From assembly GCF_029952525.1 (NCBI RefSeq), contig NZ_JASAOF010000031.1, forward strand, positions 1-64,000: 64,000 nucleotides of DNA, written 5' to 3'. The notes under the pieces are model-generated. The model was given only the letters and a program-made list of their open reading frames with translations. It made no database searches and was not told where the DNA came from. The position numbers and the translations under genes were made by a program. Source of the stretch: Saccharopolyspora ipomoeae (GTDB lineage Bacteria; Actinomycetota; Actinomycetes; Mycobacteriales; Pseudonocardiaceae). Of this stretch, positions 55,807 to 64,000 are shown piece after piece. Numbering within the stretch: the stretch's first letter is position 1; each line of letters opens with the position of its first letter.

Positions 55807-58761
55807 TCAGGAGGTGGCGAGTTCGAGGGTGGAGCCGTGGCGGGACTTGCGGACCCGGAGGCGGACCGCGATGCGCTGGCGCATCTCCTCGACGTGCGAG
55901 ACCAGGCCGACGACGCGGCCACCCGCGCGGAGCTCGTCGAGGGTGTCCATGACCAGGTCCAGCGTGTCGGCGTCGAGGGTGCCGAAGCCCTCGTCGATGA
56001 ACAGCGTGTCCAGCAGCGCGCCACCGGTCTCGGCGGCGACCACGTCGGCCAGGCCCAGGGCCAGTGACAGCGAGGCCAGGAACGACTCGCCGCCGGAGAG
56101 CGTCTTGGCCGGGCGGACCTTGCCGGAGTAGTCGTCGAGGACGTCCAGGCCCAGGCCGCCGCGGGTGCCGCGAGCGCCCGCGGCATCGGAGTGCACGAAC
56201 GAGTAGCGCCCGTCGCTCATCCGCTGCAGGCGGCGGGTGGCCGCGATCGCGACCTCCTCCAGCCGGGCCGCCAGGACGTAGGCGCGCAGCGACATCTTGC
56301 GGGCGTTCTGGCCGCGCCCGTTGACGACGTCGGCCAGCGCCTCCAGCTCGGCGTGCTCGGCCATCGCCGGGCCCAGCTCCGCCCACGCCGCCCGGAGCCG
56401 TTCGCCCAGGTCGGCGAGCTCGCCGTGGCGCTGCTCGGCGCCGTGCGCGACGGCCGCGGCGCGCTCGGCGGCCTCGGTGGCCGTGGTCGCGGCCTCCACC
56501 GCCTGCTCCAGGCCGACCTCGGTGTCCGGGTCGACGCCGAACAGGTCCGCGCCGGCCAGCGCCTCGCGGGCACCGGCCGCGCGGCGGTCGACCTCGGCGA
56601 GCGAATCCTCCAGCTCGGCCAGCCGCCGCTCGTCGCGCTCGGCGGCCAGGGCCTCGTCGGTGTCGGCGAAACCCGCTGCGGTGGCGGCCTCGGCGAGCGC
56701 CGCGCGGGCCTCGGTCAGGCGCTGCTGCGCGTCGTCGCGGGCGGTGCGGGCGGCGACGAGCCGCTCCAGCCGGTCGGCGACGTCGAGCAGGTGCGCGCGG
56801 CGGTCGGCGATGCTGTCGAAATCACCTCGCCCGTCCCGCAACCGGGCCTCGCGCTCGTCGATCGAGGCGGTGAGCGCGGTGTTCTCGCTGCGCGCCGCCG
56901 CGATTCCGCTGCGCAGCGCGGAGATCTGCTCACCGAGCTCGTCGGTGGCGGCCTCCAGCTTCGCCAGCTCGGCCTCGCGCTGGGCGAGAGCGGCGGCGGT
57001 CTCGTCGAGCCGCTTCCGCTCGGCCCGCAGCTCGTCGAGCTCCTCGGCGAGCGCGGGTTCGGTGTGCTCGCCGAGGCGTTCACCCAGGTTGGCGAGCTGC
57101 TGCTCGGCCTGCTGGGCGGCGGTGGTGGCGCGTTCCCGCTCGGCCTGGGCGCGCTGCTCGGCGGTCTGGGCGGCCTCCTCGTCCTCGGCGCGCACCTGGT
57201 CGTCGACGGGCAGGCCGGGCGCGGGGTGCTCGGCGGAACCGCAGACCGGGCACGGTTCGCCGTCGGCGAGCCGTGCGGCGAGCTCGGCGGCCATGCCCGC
57301 CAGCCGCCGGGAGCGCAGGTCCTGCAGCACGTCCCGGGCCTGCTGGTGGGCGTCGACGGCCTGCTGCGCGCGGGCCCGCGCGGTGTCGAGTTCCCGCTGC
57401 GCACCGGGGATCTCGCGCGCGGTCGCCAGCAGCGCGGCGACCTCGGTGCCCCGGCTGCGCACGGTCTCCAGCCGCAGCTCGGCGTGCTTGGCCTCCTCGA
57501 CGCGGGTCCGGGCGGCGGTGATGCGGTCGGGCAGGCCGTCTCGCTGGGCGACGAGCTCGGACTCCCGCTTCTCGTCGGCGGCGATCCGGTCGGCGAGCTC
57601 GGCGAGCTTGCGGCGGTTGGATTCCTGCTGCTGCGCCTCGGGAATCAGCTGGCCGAGCGCTCCCGCCCGCTCGCGCTCGGAGTTCGCGCGGGCGCGCAGG
57701 TCCTCCAGCGGCGCCTCGGGTTCGACCTCGCAGCGCGAGGCCCAGGTGACGACCTCGGCCTGAGCCCGGTCGCGTTCCTGCTCGGCGCGGTCGGCGGCCC
57801 GGCGGGCCGAGACGACCGGGATCGCGCGGGTCGCAGCGGCGCGTTCGGCGCGCCAGGCCTCGTGCTCGGAGCGCTTCGCGTCGATGTCGGCGAGCGTCGC
57901 GTTGGCCTGGCGGACGCGGCGGACCTTGTCCGCCAGCTCCAGGCGCTCGGTGCGCACCGCCTCGGCCTGGTCGCGCTCCCGGCGCAGGCGGGTGAGCTCG
58001 GCGCGGGTGTTCTCCAGGTCGCGCAGCGCCTGCTTCTCGACGTCCTCCAGCCAGTTCGCCTCGCCGACCTCGGAAACCTGCTCGACGCCGGAGACCTGGG
58101 AGATGCGCGCGTTGAGCTCCCGCACCTGCTGCGACTGCTCCTCCACCGCGCGCCCGCGCTCGCGACGGCGGTCGACGAACCAGCGCTCGACCTCGCCGAA
58201 CCGCTCGGTGCCGAACAGCCGCTCCAGCAGCTTCTCCCGCTCCCCGGTGTCGGCTCGCAGGAACTTCGCGAACTCGCCCTGCGGCAGCATCACGACCTGG
58301 AAGAACTGGTCGACGCTCATCCCCAGCAGCCGCTGCACCGTGCGGCCGACCTCGTCGATGCGGGTCAGCGGCTCCGGCGACTGGCCGTCGGGCGTGGTCG
58401 CGACCCAGGTCAGCGATGCCTTGGCCTGCTGGGTGGTGTAGCCGTCGCCGCGCTTCTTCGGGCGCTGGTACTCGGGGCTGCGCTCCAGCCGCAGCCGCTG
58501 GCCCTGGATCGTCAGCTCCAGCACGACGCTGGTGTTGACCTCGTCGGCGGCGGTGTCGCAGCGCAGCCGCTTGGCGTCGTTGCGCGCGCCCGGGACCGAG
58601 CCGTAGAGGGCGAAGGCGATCGCGTCGAGCAGCGTGGTCTTGCCCGCTCCGGTGTCGCCGTGCAGCAGGAACAGGCCGTCGGCGCCGAGCTGGTCGAAGT
58701 CCACGACCTGGTGGTCGTTGTAGGGCCCGAAGGCGGTGACTTCCAGGCTGTGCAGCCTCAT
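55807..58761 (-). CDS. sbcC: DNA double-strand-break nuclease ATPase subunit SbcC
   Basis: 984-aa SMC-like ATPase. Walker A GDTGAGKTT at 35-43, two long coiled coils around a zinc hook CPVC at 504-507, signature LSGGESFLASLSLAL and Walker B LDTLFIDEGFGTLD near the C-terminus. With SbcD it opens hairpins and trims DNA ends, relevant in a genome rich in palindromes. ATGA overlap with sbcD. Confidence 0.95.
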   Translation of the reverse strand: MRLHSLEVTAFGPYNDHQVVDFDQLGADGLFLLHGDTGAGKTTLLDAIAFALYGSVPGARNDAKRLRCDTAADEVNTSVVLELTIQGQRLRLERSPEYQRPKKRGDGYTTQQAKASLTWVATTPDGQSPEPLTRIDEVGRTVQRLLGMSVDQFFQVVMLPQGEFAKFLRADTGEREKLLERLFGTERFGEVERWFVDRRRERGRAVEEQSQQVRELNARISQVSGVEQVSEVGEANWLEDVEKQALRDLENTRAELTRLRRERDQAEAVRTERLELADKVRRVRQANATLADIDAKRSEHEAWRAERAAATRAIPVVSARRAADRAEQERDRAQAEVVTWASRCEVEPEAPLEDLRARANSERERAGALGQLIPEAQQQESNRRKLAELADRIAADEKRESELVAQRDGLPDRITAARTRVEEAKHAELRLETVRSRGTEVAALLATAREIPGAQRELDTARARAQQAVDAHQQARDVLQDLRSRRLAGMAAELAARLADGEPCPVCGSAEHPAPGLPVDDQVRAEDEEAAQTAEQRAQAERERATTAAQQAEQQLANLGERLGEHTEPALAEELDELRAERKRLDETAAALAQREAELAKLEAATDELGEQISALRSGIAAARSENTALTASIDEREARLRDGRGDFDSIADRRAHLLDVADRLERLVAARTARDDAQQRLTEARAALAEAATAAGFADTDEALAAERDERRLAELEDSLAEVDRRAAGAREALAGADLFGVDPDTEVGLEQAVEAATTATEAAERAAAVAHGAEQRHGELADLGERLRAAWAELGPAMAEHAELEALADVVNGRGQNARKMSLRAYVLAARLEEVAIAATRRLQRMSDGRYSFVHSDAAGARGTRGGLGLDVLDDYSGKVRPAKTLSGGESFLASLSLALGLADVVAAETGGALLDTLFIDEGFGTLDADTLDLVMDTLDELRAGGRVVGLVSHVEEMRQRIAVRLRVRKSRHGSTLELATS

Positions 58762-59942
58762 TCGGCCCCCTCGGCCGCGGTGACCGCGTGCAGCGCCTCG
58801 TCGAGCAGCGCGCGTTCGGAATCGGTGGGTTCGGCGCCCCGGCAGTCCTCGACGAACCGGGCGGCCAGCGAGTTGTCGTCGCGACCCCGCACGATCTCGG
58901 CGTAGCGCAGCGGCGCGGTGGCCTTGCCGGTGGCCGGGCGCCACTCCAGGTGCACCGCGTGCGGGAACCGCTCCTGCAGGCGGCGCATGGCCTCCAGCGG
59001 GCGGACCTCGTCGGTCAGGGTCGCCGAGACGTAGCAGTCCTCGGCGGCGGCGTGCTCGGGGTCTTCCAGGAGCTCGTCGAGCTCGCCCTCGATGGTGGCC
59101 AGCTCCCGGGGCACGGGCAGCTCGCGGCGCCGCACCTCGGCGAGGCCGTCGGCGTCGAGGTCGACCAGCCACACCGATTTGCGGTGCGCGGCCTCGGAGA
59201 ACGAGTAGGCCAGCGGGCTCCCGGAGTAGCGCAGGTGCTCGGCGAGGGTCTGCGGGCCGTGCAGGTGGCCGAGCGCGACGTAGTCGACGCCGTCGAAGAC
59301 CGCGCCGGGCACCTGCTCGACACCGCCGACGGCGATGGTGCGCTCGGACTCGCTGCCCTCACCTCCGGTGACGAAGGCGTGCGCGAGCACCACCGATCGA
59401 GTCCCTCGTGGACGGTCGCCTAGGTCGGCGCGGATGCGGTTCATCGCCTCGCTGAGAACCGCTGTGTGGCCGCGACTTCCGATCTCCTCGCTCGCCCCGG
59501 GCACGTCCGCGAGGGCCTTCAGCGCGTGCTTGGCGGGATCGGGTTCGAGGTACGGGATGCCGTAGAAGGCGACCGGTCCGTGCTCGTCGCCGAGCAGCAC
59601 CGGTTCGTGCAGCGCGTCGATGCGGGTGCGCAGGTGCAGCCCACCAGCGGCGGCGAAGTCGGCGAACGCGCCGACGCGCGGCGCGGAGTCGTGGTTGCCG
59701 GAGGTGATCACCAGCTGGGCGCCGGCCTCGCGGATGCGGGAGAGCACGCGCACGCAGGTCTGCACCGCCTCGCCGGAGGGCACCGCGCGGTCGTAGAGAT
59801 CACCGGCGACCACCACGACGTCGACCTGCTCCTCGGTCACCAGCTCGGCAAGTCCGCCGAGCACGGCTTCTTGATCTCCGAGCAGGTCACGGCCGTGGAA
59901 CGTCCGCCCCACGTGCCAATCCGAGGTGTGCAGTACCCGCAT
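58758..59942 (-). CDS. sbcD: Exonuclease subunit SbcD
   Basis: 394-aa Mre11-like nuclease. Metallophosphoesterase motifs: LHTSDWHVG, VAGDLYDR, ITSGNHDSA, VVLAHAFVTG, ALGHLHGPQ. The C-terminal capping domain holds the SbcC contact. Its stop overlaps the sbcC start, so the complex is made from one transcript. Confidence 0.95.
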   Translation of the reverse strand: MRVLHTSDWHVGRTFHGRDLLGDQEAVLGGLAELVTEEQVDVVVVAGDLYDRAVPSGEAVQTCVRVLSRIREAGAQLVITSGNHDSAPRVGAFADFAAAGGLHLRTRIDALHEPVLLGDEHGPVAFYGIPYLEPDPAKHALKALADVPGASEEIGSRGHTAVLSEAMNRIRADLGDRPRGTRSVVLAHAFVTGGEGSESERTIAVGGVEQVPGAVFDGVDYVALGHLHGPQTLAEHLRYSGSPLAYSFSEAAHRKSVWLVDLDADGLAEVRRRELPVPRELATIEGELDELLEDPEHAAAEDCYVSATLTDEVRPLEAMRRLQERFPHAVHLEWRPATGKATAPLRYAEIVRGRDDNSLAARFVEDCRGAEPTDSERALLDEALHAVTAAEGAE

Positions 59943-60142
59943 GACCACAAAGCTAGCGGCGGCCCGATCACCCCGGTTCACCCCCCAGGGCAGCTCGGCG
60001 TGTCGCACCGCAGCGTGATCCGGTGTTCACCACGCGCGATCACACTCCACCCCGCCGGGTGGTTCGAAACCCCGCGCGCCTGAGGTGATCTTGTCGGGGC
60101 CGTCTTGGATGATGGTCGGACCGTCTCGCGGATGGAGGTCGT

Positions 60143-61087
60143 GTGGGGACTGGGGTGCTGGTCGGGTTCGTCGTCGTGCTGATCCTGCTGGTCGCGGCGG
60201 CGCTGCTGCTGATCTGGCGGTTGTACGGCGACAGCGCCCGGCGGGCGGACGACGCGCTGCGCATGGTCGAGGCCGAACGCGCGCGCAGCACCGCTCAGCA
60301 GGCGGCGCTGCGGCGCTACGAGGTCGCGTTCGCCTCCATCACCGGTCGCGGTGAGCTCGGCGAGCAGGTGCTGGTCGAGACGGCCCGGTCGCTGGGCCTG
60401 CGCGAGGGCATCCACTTCACGCTGCAGACCGACCTCGCCGGCGGCGGCGCGGCCCGGCCCGACATGGTGCTCGAAGTCGGTGGCGGACGGCAGGTTCCGG
60501 TCGATTCCAAGGCGAGCCTCGCGGTGTGGGCCGAGGCGATGGAGACCGACGACGCCGAGGAGCGCGCCGACGCGCTGCGGGTGCACGTCCGCAACATCCG
60601 CTCCCGCGCGACCGAGCTGGCGGGGAAGGGCTACCAGCGCTGGGCGGACGCGATCTACGGCTCGATCATGTTCGTGCCCTCCGACGCCGCGGTGATCGCC
60701 GCGCTCGACGCCGACCCGCAGCTGCTGTCGTGGCTGCTCGGCAAGCGGGTGTTCCTGTGCGGGCCGACGGGTTTCGCGGTGCTGGCGTCGGCGGCGATGT
60801 TCGCCTCGACCGAGCGCACGTTGGCCGCGGACATCGAGCAGGTCCGCGCGCAGGCGGTGCGCTCGCAGCGCGCGGCGGGCAACGCCGTCGAGGCGGTCAA
60901 CCTCTCCAGCACCCACCTGCAGCGCTTCGTCTCGGCCCGCCGCCGCGAGCTCGACGCCCTGGAGACCTTCCGCAACGCGGTCCAGCCCCTGGCGGAGACC
61001 GCCTCCTCCGGTGAGCTCCCCGAACTCCGCCGCGAAGAAGACGCCTCCCTCAACGGAACCGACCCCTCCGACCCCACCCGGAACTGA
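60143..61087 (+). CDS. rmuC: DNA recombination protein RmuC family
   Basis: 314 aa from a GTG behind GGAGG. N-terminal helix (VLVGFVVVLILLVAAALLLIW) and short coiled coil, then the RmuC core: GRGELGEQVLVETA, RPDMVLEVGGGRQVPVDSKASL, FVPSDAAVIAALDADPQLL, FLCGPTGFAVLASAAMF. PD-(D/E)xK-like nuclease residues (D, K of DSKA) are present. It is thought to limit inversions at short inverted repeats. Confidence 0.9.
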   Translation: MGTGVLVGFVVVLILLVAAALLLIWRLYGDSARRADDALRMVEAERARSTAQQAALRRYEVAFASITGRGELGEQVLVETARSLGLREGIHFTLQTDLAGGGAARPDMVLEVGGGRQVPVDSKASLAVWAEAMETDDAEERADALRVHVRNIRSRATELAGKGYQRWADAIYGSIMFVPSDAAVIAALDADPQLLSWLLGKRVFLCGPTGFAVLASAAMFASTERTLAADIEQVRAQAVRSQRAAGNAVEAVNLSSTHLQRFVSARRRELDALETFRNAVQPLAETASSGELPELRREEDASLNGTDPSDPTRN

Positions 61088-61120
61088 GCCGTCCTCCCGT
61101 GGCGTGCCCTCCCGGGCCGC

Positions 61121-61190
61121 GGACAGTTTTAGCCATAATTGTCCCGACATTTCGGACATTGATCATGGGCAGTTATGGCTAAAACTGTCC
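61121..61190. terminator. Family-2 palindrome between rmuC and the esterase gene
   Basis: 24-bp stem, GGACAGTTTTAGCCATAA... with its partner (61121-61144 / 61167-61190), two G-U pairs, loop ending TTGATCAT. It lies at a convergent junction 6 bases from the esterase stop. The arm matches 33813 for 18 bases. Confidence 0.8.
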
Positions 61191-61196
61191 CCGGAC

Positions 61197-62120
61197 TCAC
61201 ACGTGCGCGCGCACGAAGACGTCGAGGGCGTCCACGATGAGCGACGTCTGGGGTCCTTTCCCGAAGCCGTGGTCGAGGCCCTGGTACGGATGCATCTCGG
61301 CGGTCACGCCCCGGCTGCGCAGGGCGGCCGCGAAGTCGAGGCTCTGGTCCAGGGGCACCAGCGAATCCGCCGTCCCCTGCTGGATGAGGAACGGCGGCTC
61401 ATCACCGGAGAGGTTGCGAGCCGGGCTCGCGGCGTCGGCCACGTCCGGGCAGTCGACCGGCATGCAGCCCAGCAACCCCGTGATGGCCCGCCGCGCGTAG
61501 TCCTGCAGCTGCGGGTGCTCGTGCTGCGCTTCGGCGCTGAGGTCGCTGGGACCGAACCAGTCCACGACCGCCCTGATCCCGGTGAGCCCGCCACCCGGCT
61601 TCGCCGGATCCCCGGCGACCGCCCCGAGCTGCGAGACCAGGTGCCCGCCCGCCGAAGCGCCCCAGAGCCCGACCCGATCGGCGTCCAGGCCCCACCGCGC
61701 GGAGTTCTGCTGCAACCACCGCACCGCGTCGGCGACGTCGACGACCTGCGCGGGCGAGCGCGCCACCCCGGTCAGCCGGTAGTCCACCGTCGCCACCGCG
61801 TACCCGCGCTCCAACAACCGCTGCGCCGCACGAGCTTCCGGCGCACCCGGGTCGACGTCGAGCGTCCGCTCCCCCGCGTCCCAACCGCCGCCGTGCACGT
61901 ACACGACCAGCGGAGTCGCCTCCGCTCCGCGCCGGGGCAGGAACAGGTCCAGCCGCAACGCCCCGGTCTCCCGCTGGGCGTACACCTGGTGCCGGAAGAC
62001 CTGCTGGGCCCCTAGATCCGGCACCGGCTCAGCGGGCACCACACCGGCCTCGGACCGCGAACACCCGGCGATCACCACCGCCAGCAGCGCCAACCCGGCC
62101 GCGAGAACACGCCGCGCCAC
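61197..62120 (-). CDS. Alpha/beta hydrolase lipoprotein (esterase/lipase)
   Basis: 307 aa from a GTG after GGGAGG. Signal peptide with lipobox VIAGC (Cys20). HGGGW oxyanion motif, nucleophile GASAGG, Asp in GTADSLVP, His in GLDHGFG. It resembles the BD-FAE/hormone-sensitive lipase group, so a surface-anchored carboxylesterase. No operon partners. Confidence 0.9.
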   Translation of the reverse strand: MARRVLAAGLALLAVVIAGCSRSEAGVVPAEPVPDLGAQQVFRHQVYAQRETGALRLDLFLPRRGAEATPLVVYVHGGGWDAGERTLDVDPGAPEARAAQRLLERGYAVATVDYRLTGVARSPAQVVDVADAVRWLQQNSARWGLDADRVGLWGASAGGHLVSQLGAVAGDPAKPGGGLTGIRAVVDWFGPSDLSAEAQHEHPQLQDYARRAITGLLGCMPVDCPDVADAASPARNLSGDEPPFLIQQGTADSLVPLDQSLDFAAALRSRGVTAEMHPYQGLDHGFGKGPQTSLIVDALDVFVRAHV

Positions 62121-62197
62121 CACGACCTCCCACGACCTCGCACCAGCCACTCGGACGAGTGAGCCTAACAAGGTCGCGCGACTACCACCCGTGAACG

Positions 62198-62238
62198 CGA
62201 AAACCGGGGTTTTCGACCGACGAGAACAGCGGTTCTCG
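62198..62238 (-). terminator. Double hairpin 3' of the kinase gene
   Basis: Two short hairpins, CGAAAACCGGGGTTTTCG (62198-62215) and CGAGAACAGCGGTTCTCG (62221-62238), lie 10 bases from the kinase stop on the minus strand. Same motif type as 55665 and the nested hairpin at 36267. Confidence 0.65.
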
Positions 62239-62248
62239 ACCCGAGGGG

Positions 62249-63736
62249 TCAGGAGGTGCGGTCGGCGGCGTGTTGTTCCTCGGCGAGGAAGTGGGCGATG
62301 CGGGAAGTGGACTCGTAGAGGTCGCGGTAGTGGCGGTAGTAGGCGTCGTAGCGGTCCGCGTTGGCCTGGTCGGGGTGGATCGTGGTGGTGATCGGGTTCC
62401 AGGCGTCGGGGGTGATGGCCGTGTTCGTGCCGATGCCCGCGAGGAGTGCGTTTCCGTAGGCCGCGCCCACCGTTTCGGCCGGGATCTGCTGCTGCTGACC
62501 GGTGATGTCCGAGACGATCTGGGTCCAAAGGCCGCCTTGGGTGCCGCCGCCGACGGCGACCAGGCGGCGGGCCGAGCCGCCCGCCCGGCCCATCGCCTCC
62601 AGGTTGTGGCGGACCCCGAACGAGATGCCTTCCAGGGCCGCGCGGTAGAGCTCGGCCCGACCGTGCTCCAGCGTCAGACCCGCCAGCACACCGCGCGCCG
62701 ACGGGTCGAAGATCGGCGTGCGCTCACCCGCGAAGTACGGCAGCAGCAGCAATCCCCGCGACCCGGCCGGAACCGCCGAGGCCTCCGAGACCAGCTGCGC
62801 GAAGTCGCCGTCGACGAGCCCGCGCAGCCAGTCGGTGACCGCGCCCGAGGTCGCCATCCCCGCCGCCAGCGTGTAGGTGTCCGGGAACGCGCCGCAGGTG
62901 CCCCACAGCGCCGGGTGCGGGGTGACCTCGTCGAGCACCTCGACGAAGAACATCGTCGTCCCGTACATCAGCATCACGTCGCCCGGGCTCCGCACGCCGA
63001 CGCTGGTCGCCTCCGCCCACGCGTCGACCGTGCCCGCTGTGACCGGAAGTCCTTCCGGCAGACCGGTTTCCGCGGCGGCCTCGGCGCCGACGCGGCCGAC
63101 TACCTCGGTCGGCCAGGCCAGCTCCGGCAGCGGCAGGCCGGGCGCGACCCGAGCGGCCCACTCGGCCGACCAGTCCCGGGCGGGCAGGTCGTAGATCGGG
63201 TCGCACTGGCTGGCCGAGTGGTGGTCGAGCACGTACTCCCCGGTCAGCCGGTGCACCAGGTAGGAGCTGCACATCAGCAGCATCTCGGTGCGCCGGTAGA
63301 CCTCCGGCTCGTGCTTGGCCAGCCACCGGATCTTCGGCCCGACGGCCTGGCTGGACAGCGCCGAACCACCGCGCCGCAGGATCTCGTCGGCACCGAGCTC
63401 GGCGGTGAGCTCGTCGATCTCCTCGGTCGCGCGGGTGTCGACGCCGTAGAGGATCGCCGGGCGCAGCGGTTTACCGCTGCCGTCGGCCGGGAGCAGCACC
63501 GGACCGATGCCGCTCACGCCCAGCCCGGCGAGCTCGTAGCCCTCGGCGGCGGGCAGCAGTTCCCGGGTCAGCTCCAGGAAATCCGCCCACCACACGGCTT
63601 CCGCGTCGTGCTCCACCCAACCCGGGTGCGGGTGCGAGGTCTGGTGCGGCCGGCTCGCCCTCGCCAGGATCGTGCCCGAGGCGTCGACCAGCACCCCCTT
63701 CGAGCTGGAGGTGCCGATGTCGATGCCGAGCAGCAC
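62249..63736 (-). CDS. FGGY family carbohydrate kinase (xylulokinase-like)
   Basis: 495 aa (GTG 63736; a GTG at 63781 overlapping the previous stop is an alternative). FGGY signatures: GIDIGTSSSKGVLVD at the start, VAVGGGTQGGLWTQIVSDITG, and LYGVDTRA. It phosphorylates a pentulose/hexulose or polyol. The preceding gene encodes a fucose-isomerase-like enzyme, so L-fuculose, L-ribulose or xylulose is likely; exact sugar unresolved. Confidence 0.88.
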   Translation of the reverse strand: MLLGIDIGTSSSKGVLVDASGTILARASRPHQTSHPHPGWVEHDAEAVWWADFLELTRELLPAAEGYELAGLGVSGIGPVLLPADGSGKPLRPAILYGVDTRATEEIDELTAELGADEILRRGGSALSSQAVGPKIRWLAKHEPEVYRRTEMLLMCSSYLVHRLTGEYVLDHHSASQCDPIYDLPARDWSAEWAARVAPGLPLPELAWPTEVVGRVGAEAAAETGLPEGLPVTAGTVDAWAEATSVGVRSPGDVMLMYGTTMFFVEVLDEVTPHPALWGTCGAFPDTYTLAAGMATSGAVTDWLRGLVDGDFAQLVSEASAVPAGSRGLLLLPYFAGERTPIFDPSARGVLAGLTLEHGRAELYRAALEGISFGVRHNLEAMGRAGGSARRLVAVGGGTQGGLWTQIVSDITGQQQQIPAETVGAAYGNALLAGIGTNTAITPDAWNPITTTIHPDQANADRYDAYYRHYRDLYESTSRIAHFLAEEQHAADRTS

Positions 63737-63741
63737 GACCT

Positions 63742-63781
63742 GTGAGTGCTGAAGCCGGTCGGCACCGGCTTCAGCACTCAC
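63742..63781 (-). promoter_or_regulatory. Intercistronic hairpin across the isomerase stop codon
   Basis: A perfect 18-bp stem GTGAGTGCTGAAGCCGGT with its complement and loop of 4 bases spans 63742-63781, covering the isomerase stop and ending 5 bases before the kinase GTG. No T tract. It could lower kinase expression or protect the isomerase 3' end. Confidence 0.7.
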
Positions 63782-64000
63782 GACCCCGACCCCCGGCTCC
63801 ACTCGTCCAGGCGAACGTCCAGCTGCTCGGCCACGGCCCGCAGCGCGGCCCGGTGATCACCGGGCACGGCGTGGATGTGGTTCGCCCCGAACTTCGACAG
63901 GAACACCTCCCCCGGCGCGTCCAGCCGCGCGAACGCGTGCGGCCACTCCGGCGTCGACTGGTCGACCAGCGCCTTGTTGGTCGCCTCGTCGTAGTTCTCG
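63778..64000 (-). CDS. L-fucose/L-arabinose isomerase family protein, C-terminal fragment
   Basis: Only the last 73 codons are inside the window: ENYDEATNKALVDQSTPEWP, AFARL, then FLSKFGANHIHAVPGDHRAAL. The GANHIHAVPGD segment is characteristic of the C-terminus of fucose-isomerase-like enzymes. It is upstream of the kinase on the minus strand, so a sugar catabolic operon continues beyond the edge. Confidence 0.75.
   Translation of the reverse strand, partial: ENYDEATNKALVDQSTPEWPHAFARLDAPGEVFLSKFGANHIHAVPGDHRAALRAVAEQLDVRLDEWSRGSGS

Noticed and set aside
56191..58905. 904-aa plus-strand open frame opposite sbcC
   Set aside because: Leu/Gly/Arg shadow of the sbcC coiled-coil codons; no family features.

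Overview
The window is a high-GC actinobacterial chromosome segment with dense genes, frequent GTG/TTG starts and 4-base stop/start overlaps. Gene content points to a mycolata-related actinomycete, most likely Pseudonocardiaceae (Saccharopolyspora-like; this genus is my inference). The evidence is mshB for mycothiol, an LpqY-SugABC trehalose importer, an LpqW-like lipoprotein, the sigE-rseA-htrA-tatB cluster, and a gene order that as I recall follows Mycobacterium tuberculosis Rv1159A to Rv1238 with many insertions and losses. No rRNA, tRNA, CRISPR, integrase or transposase gene was seen.

Layout. 1-4223: lpqY-sugA-sugB-sugC sugar importer on the minus strand. 4487-10547: general stress membrane protein, a large patatin-like lipase with a membrane tail, a CitE-like lyase, and a MarR-NUDIX pair. 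10717-16797: mrp, an O-methyltransferase-like protein, then sigE-rseA-htrA-tatB (envelope stress and Tat export). 16924-25789: MFS exporter, pepA, DUF3117, enoyl-CoA hydratase, tag, DivIVA-like protein, PadR, and the LOG-LOG-folP2 operon. 26022-36216: slipin, dapE, a five-gene type VII-like secretion/lipoprotein cassette (28338-31743), dapD, CHAD protein, dapC-fdxC, a hypothetical gene. 36344-46458: mshB, lpqW, typA, small Cys/Lys-rich protein, YCII, a MutT2-like fusion, a two-component system, phhB. 46466-52273: D-amino-acid oxidase, a small accessory patch (broken gene, MITE-like palindrome, short GntR regulator), a GGDEF-EAL protein, AraC regulator. 52462-61087: ychF and a DNA repair block (ada-alkA, ogt, sbcCD, rmuC). 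61197-64000: lipoprotein esterase, FGGY kinase, and the 3' end of a fucose-isomerase-like gene.

The most unusual signal lies between genes. Five copies of a roughly 130-180 bp element (near 9.5, 11.95, 22.55, 37.8 and 39.95 kb) share loops and flanks, but their 15-bp central stem differs in sequence between copies while pairing is kept by compensatory changes. Each copy sits just beyond the stop codon of a minus-strand gene, in one orientation. At least two other sequence-conserved palindrome families (three copies each) occupy comparable 3'-end sites. This suggests a repertoire of structured 3'-end elements, or mobile palindromes that settle there.

A second regulatory signal is an 11-bp-period direct repeat (TCTCAGG) found four times upstream of the two-component system at 44-46 kb and twice upstream of sigE. 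It suggests that this system autoregulates and feeds the SigE envelope-stress regulon, by analogy with mycobacterial MprAB.
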